Below are positions 12,136 through 22,420 of a stretch of 64,000 nucleotides of DNA, piece after piece. A program made the position numbers and the translations under genes. How positions within the stretch are numbered: position 1 is the stretch's first letter; every line of letters starts with the position of its first letter. This DNA is from Cristatella mucedo (taxonomy: Eukaryota; Bryozoa; Phylactolaemata; Cristatellidae). The notes under the pieces were generated by a model. The model did no database searches. It was given only the letters and a program-made list of their open reading frames with translations, and had not been told where the DNA came from. The DNA lies in NCBI GenBank assembly GCA_009760855.2, contig WPIO01000022.1:3532501-3596500 (forward strand), in the 5' to 3' direction.

Positions 12136-12200
12136 CGAAGCTGGACAGAAGCAGGACAGAAGCAGGACAGAAGCACAGCGAAAAAGCACAGCGAAAGTCC
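12136..12200. repeat. short minisatellite, ~11-bp CAGAAGCAGGA units
   Basis: Imperfect tandem copies of CAGGACAGAAG are followed by two copies of AAAGCACAGCG. The flanks up to 12360 show no gene. Confidence 0.75.
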
Positions 12201-12361
12201 TAAAGCAACGCAAGATAGTGCGAGTGCTTCGCGATGCAGCGCTGCCTTCGCTGACAGTGGCAGCACGCCAGACACCTAATGCGGAACGTCGACCGCCTTC
12301 CTCGTTTTTGAACTCGTTGTTGGCCAAACAAAGTCGTGTGCATTCGCCGAGGCACCAGGAG

Positions 12362-12420
12362 TGACCGCTAAGGCTCTTCTGCTGCTGCTTAACAAATGAG
12401 GCTGTTGAATCAGTTAACCT
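12362..12420 (+). mobile_element. tRNA-SINE family A, 3' fragment
   Basis: GTGACCGCTAAGGCTCTTCT...AAATGAGGCTGTTGAATCAG matches the 3' half of the SINE family best seen at 22.2, 31.2 and 46.0 kb. Confidence 0.6.
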
Positions 12421-13500
12421 TTCTAACTGTCGGTGGTACGTCGCTGGAGCTGATTAAGAGAAAGATGAGCGAAGCGAGTGGCGCTGGAAATATGCTCGAG
12501 CGTGGTGACTAGGCGAAGACACTCATAGTGAGGTGGATACATTCAATCCAACGAAAGCTAGTAGCAGCGTCAGATACACAGTTCTAAACTCAAGGACGGT
12601 GCTTCCGGAGGTACATCGTCGTATGGCGCCAGCCGATGCTTCGCCGGATGTGCAGTGTAAGCACTCGCTCTGCTCGTGAGTCAGAAGACGTTGCAGCAGG
12701 AGAGAAAATGTGTGCTCGCTCAATGTGAGTAAACTGTCTATACCCACCTGACTGTACGCAGAACTCATAAACGACAGACGTCGAGGCTAGATTTAATCTT
12801 CACATGTAGATATAGAAACTGCGTACCGCATTTGACGATTATGCAACGATAGCAAATGACATATTTGCTCCGACTGTCGTTTCGTTAAGCAGCGGATGCA
12901 AACTGCCCTCTGGGTTATTTCCTTGTCTACGGAATAACAGGGCTAGATCGAGTCAGTATTGTACATGAATGTTTTCACAGGGTTCATAGCAGGTCAACTC
13001 ATCGACTTGAGATGAACCCTCGTGCCATTTTAAAAGGCTTAAGGCATTAGATACTCCCTGTCAGTCGGTCGGAAGCATTTCTACTCGCCATACCTGCGGA
13101 CCCTTAGAAACGAGGACAACTGACGATCAGTGCTCGACACAGTTTCTTGACACAGTAGCCAACTAGTTCGGAATGCATTTCGAGTGTGACGGAATGGCAC
13201 TTCGAGAGATGCAAGTAGCAAACACGTAGACGCTGGGAGCCTCTTGAAAGGACGCACGAGCTCCAAGAGACGAATGGGTTACAACGCGAAAGGGTGGCAG
13301 CTGGGCACGACAGCTGAGGCTCCGCATTATTGATTGGCGAAGGCGCGATTCTCTCTAGCAGCAGCAATCACAGGTCATCGGTCATCAGGTAACAGGTCAT
13401 CGGCTCAAGGCATCCGGAAGCTCCGGAAACGTTCCCCGGTTGCTGAGATTGACAGTTTGCTCCATCGCAGGACTCTATCCTAGACACGATAGGTATTGCA
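12421..13500. other. intergenic, no gene seen
   Basis: Unremarkable mixed DNA with only short frames. A short repeated CAGGTCATCGG motif occurs at 13370-13405. Confidence 0.5.
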
Positions 13501-13505
13501 CAGTG

Positions 13506-13612
13506 AATAATAATAATAATAATAATAATAATAGTGCACTTGATAAAGCGCCCTCAGAGAACTCAATCTCTTTCTAGGCGCTTTATATTTGCTGCAAAGG
13601 GAGTGGTAGGTA
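13506..13612 (-). mobile_element. L2/CR1-like LINE, 3' tail (minus)
   Basis: (AAT)n at 13506-13533 is followed by a well-preserved reverse complement of the LINE 3' end (CACTTGATAAAGCGCCCTCA, CTTTCTAGGCGC). The copy is under 110 bp. Confidence 0.9.
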
Positions 13613-14650
13613 GGTTTAGCGAACATTCGACGACGAGTTGGGCGTCGCTAGCTTATGAAATGCTTTGAGCAAATAGCGAAAAACCGCCCGCCAGCAAAGG
13701 CAGCTGTTTACGACATGTACAGACTAGATAAAGGTGGTAGTCGCCTACATGTTAGGTCTCAAAGTAAGCGATATCGAGCATTGCGTAGGTGACCGAAGGA
13801 AAAACGTGCTTTGATAAACCGCTGGTTTGCATAAGCTGCTTAAATCGTATCCGTGAGCTAACGTGATTATTATATTATAGTATTCGTGATTATAGTATTC
13901 GTCTTCATTGGGATATTTGTCAGCATACCAGCTCAGCTAGGATCGTCTGGCTCGTTTGGATCATTCGTCCGACAGAGTGACGGGTGGATTTGATATTACA
14001 ATTCATTCAACCGCAGGTTCATCTGCTGATGAGGCAGCAGACGCAAATGCTACCGTCAGCAGTGCATCCCAATGTGGTACGCACCTGCACCTGCCGTACC
14101 GTCGTGTGGTGCTAAAGCGAAGAAACCAACAGAAGACGGTCAATAGAGCGACGATTCTCGCAAGTAAAGAATGATTTAATGCAAGTGGAGTTGAAATGAC
14201 TACTGTACCCCGTCTGGATACGGACGTGGCCCTCTTTAGGTAGGGCCGCTGCTTGTTTCAGCCGCGTCCAGCGCTTCTGTCAGCTGACAGCGTGCGTGAA
14301 TTTGATTTGGCAGCAGCTACAAGTCGCTAGCCGGGATACAAGGTTCAGGCTTCGCCGGTATTTGTTGCTCGTCCGCTGGGACCTTGCGAGCCGAGCGCTG
14401 TCTTTGCCACCTAGCTCTGTGCGGAAGTTCGCGGGAGCCACCACCGATATGTTTGTGGCGGTCCTTTGATGCCAGCAGCTTCCCGTTCCGTCTCTCACTC
14501 AGCGCACTTGGTGCGACCGCAGGCAGATACAGCCTAGGCAAAGCTTGATAAGCTTGGAAAACTTCGCGCACAAGATGGTAGCCACATTAAAAACCGATTC
14601 TATAAGTTCTCGACAATTTCAAAGCCTCGGCTCCTCGTAGCCGCTAAACT
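13613..14650. other. intergenic, no gene seen
   Basis: No domain-bearing frame. The overlapping minus-strand frames at 14280-14571 are serine/arginine-rich and lack support. Confidence 0.5.
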
Positions 14651-14808
14651 GCCGAGCTGGTTTGGTGCAGCGGGTCAAGGTGCTCGCTCCGAGCAAGGTT
14701 TGGCTGAGGTCGTGGGCTCGAGCCCGGAGGCATATGTGAAGCGCCTGAATAGAGATTTAGTTCTCTTAGGGAACTATGAAAATGAATTGTATAATTTTTT
14801 TATTTAAA
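14651..14808 (+). mobile_element. tRNA-derived SINE, family B, with LINE-type tail
   Basis: The 5' part is tRNA-like (GCCGAGCTGGTTTGGTGCAG; B-box-like GTGGGCTCGAGCCC at about 14721-14734). It is joined to a tail (GCGCCTGAATAGAGATTTAG, TTCTCTTAGGG) that is a close relative of the dominant LINE's 3' hairpin. A near twin lies at 18233-18388. Confidence 0.85.
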
Positions 14809-15674
14809 CCATCGACCCGCTGGCCAGAGGCCGTTCACCGAACGCCAGTTGGTTTCGCGGGTTAATCGCATAGGACTGGCCTCCGAATTCGCTGGCGTCC
14901 GCCGGGCACGGCTGGCTCGGGCTCGCGCGTCCGGCTATCGGATGCTAGTCGTTGAAGACTGCACGACGTGCCGGCCACGGGAGCTCAATGTAACCGATGA
15001 TCTCCTAAACTGAATGGACAGTTGCACAAAAGTCACCGAGTTCGACGGCAAGAGTGAAGTACGCGGCGAGCGAGAGGACTGCCACTTCCGCTGCAAGCGA
15101 CCAGGCGGACTGAGCAAGACGGAAGGAAGGCGCCGCTCGCCGCGCCTCTATCGGCCTGCGAATACACCTCGGCCGGCGGAGACTGGCGATGCTGGCTCGC
15201 GAAACGTGCTAGCGGCAAAGGGCAGCGGCATAAGCAGAAGGGCAGGCGGCCATCAAAGCGACAAGGCCGAGCTGGCAGCAGGCCGGCGAACTGGCGTGGG
15301 CCGAACGAGCGCTCTCTCGCCGAGCGCGCCCTCTTCGCGAAAGAAAGACGCGCGGAGGGCGCGCCCGGAATGTGGCGCGCGCTTCCACGCCGAGCGGCCA
15401 CGAAGGCGAAAGCGAAAGCGAAGGCGATCGTTCGCGCGCGCCCCATGACCCGCCCAAGCGCCGATCTCAGCGCGGTCTACGATACGTCCGCTGCCGCCGA
15501 CGGCCGAGCGCCGCACCATCGGCGACAGCGGACGCCCAGCCCGGCCGGCTGCTGCCGCTCTAGCGCCGCCGCTGCTGCGAGAACGCCCCGCAGCCGCCGG
15601 CTGGGAGCTCGGTCGGTTAGCGCTCAGAGCGAGAGGTCGTCCTGCGGCGGCGCAGCGCGGCGATCGGCGATCCA

Positions 15675-15675
<1 letters not shown>

Positions 15676-15720
<45 letters not shown>
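15676..15720. repeat. (GGC)n trinucleotide run
   Basis: About 15 uninterrupted GGC units within the CpG-rich block. Confidence 0.95.
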
Positions 15721-15721
<1 letters not shown>

Positions 15722-16082
15722 TCGCGCGCACCATCCGCCTTCGGCGCCCGTTCATTCGCTGGCCGACCGTTCGCGAGCGCAAGCTTCCGCCCGTTTTACT
15801 TCGATTGCGCCAGTGGAGCGCGCAGGAAATTGCCAGACGCACGCGAGCGTGGGTGACATTTGGAGGCGGCGCTTTCGTAGCAGGTTCTTTCAAGGATCGT
15901 GTGCCGCGAGCTATCGGGCAGTACAGAGTAGGCGCGTCTGCTTCCCTACCCCTCACCCGACGCCTCGGCGTCGACGCCTGCCTCTTCACCCTCGGCGACG
16001 AGAGCGAGTCGCGCGCAAAATTACGAAGAGATATATAGTCGCGCTGAGTGCGAAATCTCGTTGATTCTCGTGCAGAGAATGG

Positions 16083-16151
16083 ATGAGAGAGAGGGAGAGA
16101 GAGAGAGGAGAGAGAGGGAGAGAAAAAGGGAGAGAAAGAGAGAGGGAGAGA

Positions 16152-16228
<77 letters not shown>

Positions 16229-16241
16229 CGAGAGAGGGAGA

Positions 16242-16305
<64 letters not shown>

Positions 16306-16454
16306 GAGAGAGAGAGAGAGGGATGGAGAGAGAGAGAGGGAGAGATGGAGGGAGAGAGAGAGAGGAAGAGAGAAAAAGAGAGAAAGAGAGAGGGAGAGAA
16401 AGAGAGAGAGAGAGAGAGTGGGAGAGCGAGAGGGGATGGAGAGAGAGGGAGAGA

Positions 16455-16504
<50 letters not shown>

Positions 16505-16565
16505 AGGAGAGAGCGAGATAGGGAGAGCGAGAGAGGGAGAGGAGAAGGAGAGAGAGAGGGAGAGA

Positions 16566-16610
<45 letters not shown>
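16083..16610. repeat. very long (GA)n / GGAGA compound microsatellite
   Basis: About 530 bp of almost pure purine strand (AG with GGGAGA and AAAGAGA variants). It is the longest simple-sequence tract in the window. It could adopt non-B (triplex) DNA, which is an inference from the mirror-symmetric homopurine composition. Confidence 0.97.
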
Positions 16611-16612
<2 letters not shown>

Positions 16613-17837
16613 CTTCGCTGCGCACCGGGGCTGGTGACCAGGAAGCGTCATCGAGGCTGTCGTCCAGCGCGGCGGCGGCGACGGGAGGTTGCATCGCGTG
16701 CATTCCGCTGGCGGCCGGTGTGCTTCCATTACGCTGTCCAGCGGACGCAGCTTCCAACCCAGCGTCTACGGGAGTCGATCGACGGCGGCTCGACTTGTGG
16801 TGGCGAGTCTCACTCGACGTCACTCGCCTTGGACGGCGGCACTCGGCCTGCCATCCGACGTGGGAATGGAAGCGGGCGACGTGCTAGTAGCAGCGATAAA
16901 GGTCTCAATAAGCCCGCAGGAGAGTAGAAGTCGGGAGTGCGCGAGAGCGAAGATATTTGGACATATAAGTCGATCGATAAATCGGGCACAGGGTTGCTTC
17001 GGCGTCGCATTTCGTTCTCGTAGCTTGAACAACTACCCGTCGTCTCGTAAACGCGAACGGACGACGTCTTCGCATTGAAAGCTCGAGAAGCCCGAGAAGC
17101 GCCCGGCGAGCAGATAGTGACGAAGAGGCCGATTACTGTTTACGTGCTGCCTTCTATCGCTTCGACAGCAGTCTGAGCGACGGCGTCGATTCTGAGGCCC
17201 GCTCTTAAATCGGCCGCAATCCGTTGCAATGCTAACTCTCGCGCTGATTACGTTCTCGAGCTCAGGAGCGTCGTCCGAACGGCTCGGTCGCTGGGGCGGA
17301 TCTGTCGTGCCGTCAAAGCTTCGGCTTCCCTTCCTCTTCTCCCTCTGACACCTGATAGTTCGCACCTATCGCCGCGAGTTACGAGACACCTCAGGCATTC
17401 GCCGCTTTTACCTAGCGCCGCCACCGCCATCTCGTCGACGCGCCGCCTGGCGTCGATCTCCGCCGCTGTGGTGCCTCTTTCCCCCCAGTGCCCGTGGCGG
17501 CTTAATTAGGTGCGAGAGCATTTGACGATTACAAACTACTGATCATCATAATTGACACGTCAGCCCGGTAATGCGGTCATCACTGGCCATTTAGTTGCGC
17601 CTGCTGCCGCAGTATTTGCATTTCTCAATCGACTCCAAGGCGCGTGACCGCTCGCTGCAAGTAATGAACGGCTCTTGTTTTTATGTGCGCTCTGCCCGGG
17701 GTTTGATTGACTCAAGAGTTCATCCGCCACCTATGCCATCGTGGCACATTCATTATTTTTTGTTGACATGCTAGCAGCTAGCGTCGGCTGCGTGCCGATG
17801 GATTGCAGCAGCTACTCTGGCAGCCGCGGCTACACCT

Positions 17838-17916
17838 TCAGAGTGTGTGCATCCCGGAGCGTGCGCCACCCGGAGCGTGCACCTGCAAGAGCGTGCACCT
17901 GCCAGGGCGTGTGCCT
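17838..17916. repeat. short GAGCGTGCACCTGC minisatellite
   Basis: Four to five imperfect ~15-20-bp units (CCCGGAGCGTGC, AAGAGCGTGCACCTGC, AGGGCGTGTGCCTG). The flanking 17460-18180 shows no gene. Confidence 0.7.
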
Positions 17917-18187
17917 GATGAGCGGAGAGATGGGCGGTTACAATCGGGTGGCTGGAATCGCAATCGAGCGCCCGAGTGCCTTGATATAGAGTATCGCATT
18001 GACCAGCAGCAGTAGCAGCAGGTCACTGTGCGGCAGCACTTTCAAAGCAGCATTGTATTGTCGTATTGTCGTCAGCATTGTCGTCACTCGTCCGGCTGCT
18101 TGTTGCAGCCCATTCCCTCTCAAGCTGTCCATTACTCAACTCACTCAGCTGGCCAAGCACTCTATGCGAATCGAGCAGCGAGATGAT

Positions 18188-20230
18188 AAGACTAAGAATA
18201 ATAAGACATTTGCATTTCGCCCTCAAAGAAATGCCGAGCTGGTTTGGTCCAGCGGTTAAGGTGCTCGCCCCGACCAAGGCCTGGCTAAGGTCGTGGGCTC
18301 GAGCCCCGAGGCATATGTGAAACGCCTGAATAGAGATTAAGTTATCTTGGGGCGCTATACAAGTGAATTATATGTACATATTTTATATAAAGAAATTAAA
18401 TATCTCTAGACACTTTTCACAGGCTGTAAAGGAAGCATCTCAATGTGGTAAGTAATGACATGCACAGCTTCAGCATGAATAAGCACACAAACAGGATTAT
18501 TCATAAGGACCAAGAAAATGATGTGATCGACAGGTGCGTTTGTAGCTTCTCTTTAAATGTCGTCCTTTCAGGGGATGTCACAACGTCAGTCGAGAGTGAG
18601 TTACAGGCTCTGGGAACATTAGAGCTGAAGATACGGTCTCCAAAGGACTTAAGGTTGGTTCGAGGCACTGCTAAAAGATATAAGTCCAAAGAGCGGGTGG
18701 TACGATGCCAAACCTGACTGGGAAGTAATTCTGATTGGTAGGCTGAGCCAGATAATAAAAGAGCCTAAAAGTGAGACAAAATACCTGAAGTCGATTCGGT
18801 GCTTGATGGGGAACCAATGAAGGTTCGATAAGAAGTGTTGCAAAGCGGCAACTACTGCATTCACGACAGACAAGCTTAGCTACCGTGTTTTGAACCAACT
18901 GTAAGCGCCTAATTGCACAAACCGAAAGAACTGCAACGAGTGAATTTCAGAAGCCAGACGCAATTAAAATATTCACAGAACAACTTGGATGCGGTAGCCC
19001 TATCTAAGCAGGTCCACATTTTTGCAATGTTCCTTAGCTGAAATTATGCAGACTTGCCTGTGGAACTGATGACACTCAATGAGAGGTCACTTCGCAACAG
19101 GACACCGAGATTTCGTGCAAAGGATGCACGAGACGTGCTGGCCGAGCTCATTGCGAAGACTATATTTTCAGTTTTCCGAGTAGCTCTTTCATTTGCCCAT
19201 GAGCATTCCTGAGAAATCTTTGTGCACTCGAAGAAATGCTGATCTGTGTAGTTACTAGCTCTTAAGCCTGACCGGTTCTTGCTTGCTAGGTTTGAAGTTT
19301 TGATGATAGAGTTTAGCACATCAAAAATTACTCGTTCAAGTGTCCTCGATAGTAACGGCAGTTGGGAAATTGGGAGGAAATTGCTTAGGTTCTCGTGGTC
19401 TAGTGTTGTGCCTTCTTAATGAGTGGCCTAAAATAGCCTTTCTGAATAGTGCAAGGACACGACCTGAGACTGAGGGCATATGCACTAGGTCAGTTACGGG
19501 TGGCGACAGCAAACTGATGCATTGCAGAAGGAGATCATTGATTATTGGGTCTTGAGGGCTGGTAGACCTTCTTAAACTATGAGAGGAACTTCAAGATTAG
19601 GTCACTATTGGCAGGCTAGAATTCGGTCGTTGAGGTGCTGCAATAAATTAAGGGAGAGGAGTCCAATGGGGATGCTACTTCGAGGAGGAATATCTCTCTG
19701 ATCTGAGCTTTCTTGCTGACAAAGAAGATAGAGAAGCGATCTTCGAGATCACCACAAGGATCACTGGGTAAGTTGCTGACCTGGGGGCAGTACAGGAGAT
19801 GGTTGATGGTTGACATAGCCATTTTTATATGGTGCATATCTGTAAGCGATTCGATTATATGTTTATGCAAGCTGGACGTGGCCTTCACTAGTACAAGTTG
19901 GTACGATCTACAATAGTCCACGTGGGACAGTCGATGGACAGTCTGTCCTGATCTTGTGTATGCCTTCTAAAGCTTGTGCTTAGTAGACCTAGCTTGCTTA
20001 ATTTCTGAGGTAGCCATCTAACATAGCCGTCTGAGCGAGGGCACACAGCGTAATTAGTCACAGGAATAAACTCGTCCATAAGGTCGGCTAGTTTAGAGTT
20101 GCAACACCAATATTCTACCAGTTAGCACAGGTCGCATGGAGAATTGAGCAGCGGCGATGAGGAAGATATTTTCGTGCGGACAGCATCAATGTCAAGGGTT
20201 CTAAAGGTTTACGCATGCAGTTCATATATA
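18188..20230 (-). mobile_element. L2/CR1-like LINE copy (~2 kb), split by a SINE
   Basis: Read leftwards. The pre-RT segment at 19616-20079 includes DLEDRFSIFFVSKKAQIREI, matching the L2-type ADRFSxFFxxKIxxIR region. Then come SARNLGVLLRSDLSLS near 19100, LHWFPIKHRIDFRYF near 18830 and a degenerate C-terminus to about 18500. The 3' hairpin lies at 18188-18420 and is interrupted by a family-B SINE at 18233-18388. Many stops; inactive. Confidence 0.8.
18233..18388 (+). mobile_element. tRNA-derived SINE, family B, with 8-bp target duplication
   Basis: The element runs from GCCGAGCTGGTTTGGTCCAG to an AT-rich tail, with a tRNA-like B box (GTGGGCTCGAGCCC). Its 3' half (CGCCTGAATAGAGATTAAGT...TTGGGGCGCTATA) mimics the LINE hairpin. 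It is flanked by AAAGAAAT at 18225-18232 and 18389-18396, a clean target-site duplication inside an older LINE tail. Confidence 0.9.
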
Positions 20231-21350
20231 GTACACAAATGAAGCCAAAACCGCTGAGACTTTATGACTAAAGACAATTTAGAACCTCCGATGGCCTTAT
20301 CCGACCGTCGGTGCTGACTATCGAAGGCCACCGCTCGCCAGCCAATCGTTTTCGGTGTCTACCGTTCCCAGCATGCCTTTGACTTAAGTTGTCCGCGTAG
20401 CGATGGAAAATCAATCATATCAGCGCTCAAGGTGAGGCACTCTTGAGTATTTGAAGTTAATTCTATCAAATAAATTGGACGGGTGAGCAACGGGATTTGT
20501 TAGCCTCTTCGAGGGTCCAGAGGACTAATTGATCGTTTCCATGCAAGAAACGCTTACTAAAAGTGCAACGTGCAGCTCAAATTTTTGCTGAAGGAAGAGG
20601 ATGCATTAAAATCGAAGGATGCAATCCCTCGGGCACCCAACGATCAATCTGACGCATTTTGATCCAGCGGTTGGGTGCTACTGGAAGTTGCCAGCGTCTT
20701 AATTCCTCATCAGAGTCAGAGTCCTTTGATCAGCTCTCTCGTTGGGTCTAGCCTTAGCGCTTTGGAATGAGCAAGAAATGAACAATGCTAATGGTACTCA
20801 AATGAAACCTCCGTTCCGCTAAAAAAAAGCAGCACATATGGCAAATGCAACATATAGCCCAGAAGGTGAGGAAACTAAGCTTTTATCAACCAATCACGCG
20901 GATATCCTCAGGCTCTTGGGCTGACGCGTTCGCTTGCTCATGCAATCGCTCATTCATTCACGCATTTATTCCTTCGCCCACTCACATTCTCAGCGTCCTA
21001 CCAAATTATACGCTTGCTCGCTCGGTTGCTCGTGCACTACAGCTGTTTTGTACGATCAAACCACGGTCAGTGGTTCGATCGTACTTTAAATGAAAGCGTA
21101 ATACAAGGCAAGACAAGGCTCATCATTGCGGGCTCCTGAGATACGATAGGGCGACCAGAGAGCAAGACCAGCGACCAAAGAAAGTCAAATTCAATTTCCT
21201 TCAGCAGTGTGCGTGATCACCTTCAGCGCGCGAGAGCTGCACAGCCTAGTAGTGCGTGCTGTTGGAGCTGATGGCATCGTCGAGGTACAGAGAGGCCCGC
21301 GCTCCTGAGACTGCAGCGAACCAAACGCTGTTTGCAGCAGAGCCTTGCAA
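20231..21350. other. intergenic, no gene seen
   Basis: No domain-bearing frames. A CTCGCTCGGTTGCTCG-like patch at 21010-21040 and CATTCATTCACGC at 20951 are only short simple-sequence tracts. Confidence 0.5.
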
Positions 21351-21353
21351 AGG

Positions 21354-21458
<105 letters not shown>

Positions 21459-22230
21459 GCTGCTGCTCCAATAATGCTGCATAATATATTTGCCCATAGT
21501 GGCAAATTGGCAAGGGGGGGGGGTTGGTGCAACGCGTCTTAGCATGTGAGTCAGGCATGATAGTATTTATCGAGCTGTATACAGGAGATATATTCGGATA
21601 GCAACTAAAGCGAATCATTTTGGGTGGCAAATAGAACCTACGGTCTTGTCTGTCCCGTTCCATTAAGCGACTCATTGGAGCGACTAGGGTTGGCCACTCG
21701 TGGACCAGGACACGAGCCAAGGCCAAGGACACACCGAGGGCGGAAGTGACTAAATTGAGCACGCGTCGTAGGTTTACTTGCTTATGGGCATAGGTATTGA
21801 TTTAAAGTGCACCACGTGACCAAAGTAGCCTGTTAGTGAGGGCGAATTCTCTTAATCTCTCAACGCAACGAAAGCTTGGAGGCTATTTTCATCCTCTCGA
21901 ATCGGGATAGCGCGGGCCGTGGCCGAGGAGTCTAGCGTACCCCAATTGCACGGACAGGAAGTCCTGCAAAGAGAGTTAAAGCAAGCTTAGATGGAACATC
22001 ACAAATACATGACCTGAACTTGTCGTGTAAGCATTATCTAAGCAAGCCCCAAATTTTGAAGTATTACGACTATTAGAAATCAGATGAAGCGACAGCATCC
22101 TGGAGACCCGGTACCCGTATGGCTAAATGATGGTGCCGAGCACTTGTACGAACGCGAGGCAAATCTACCGGTGCTGACGCTTTCTGTCGCCACCCACCAA
22201 GGAGAAAACGGCTCTCATTCCACACCTTGT

Positions 22231-22420
22231 AAATAAATAAATAAATAAATACAAGCTGATTTAACAGCCTCTTTTTGTATAGCGACAGAAGAGCCTTGAC
22301 GGCTATCACCACCGCTTGCAGCGGCGATAAAGGATCGCCCACCACAGGATTCGAACCCACGACCTCGGGCCGAGGTCGTGAATAGCAACCGCTTTACCTT
22401 GTGAGCCATTACGGCTCACC
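22231..22420 (-). mobile_element. tRNA-derived SINE, family A (full-length-like)
   Basis: On the minus strand it begins GGTGAGCCGTAATGGCTCAC. It contains a B box (GTGGGTTCGAATCC) preceded by a CACGACCTCGG/CCGAGGTCGTG palindrome, and continues through GCGGTGGTGATAGCCGTCAA. It ends in (ATTT)n at 22231-22250. Matching copies lie at 31.2, 46.0 and 63.5 kb. Confidence 0.9.

Larger units (their letters stand above)
14850..17460. other. large CpG-rich block with simple repeats, no identified gene
   Basis: Strongly CG-rich, with a GGC run at 15676-15720 and a 530-bp GA tract at 16083-16610. Frames run open on both strands (for example 15370-16038 plus, 15033-15446 minus). They translate to arginine/alanine-rich or Ser-Leu/Arg-Glu repeats, i.e. 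composition artefacts. A serine-rich minus frame starting at 16823, outside the GA tract, has no recognised domain. The block may be a promoter region of an unidentified gene. Confidence 0.5.

Noticed and set aside
16624-16823. Serine-rich minus-strand frame starting at 16823 as a first exon
   Set aside because: No recognised motif, and the only nearby donor (CCCG|GTGCGC) is weak; not enough to call a gene.
22335-22400. tRNA genes at the B-box sequences
   Set aside because: These lie inside dispersed SINE copies with A/T-rich tails. No complete cloverleaf with an acceptor stem was seen.
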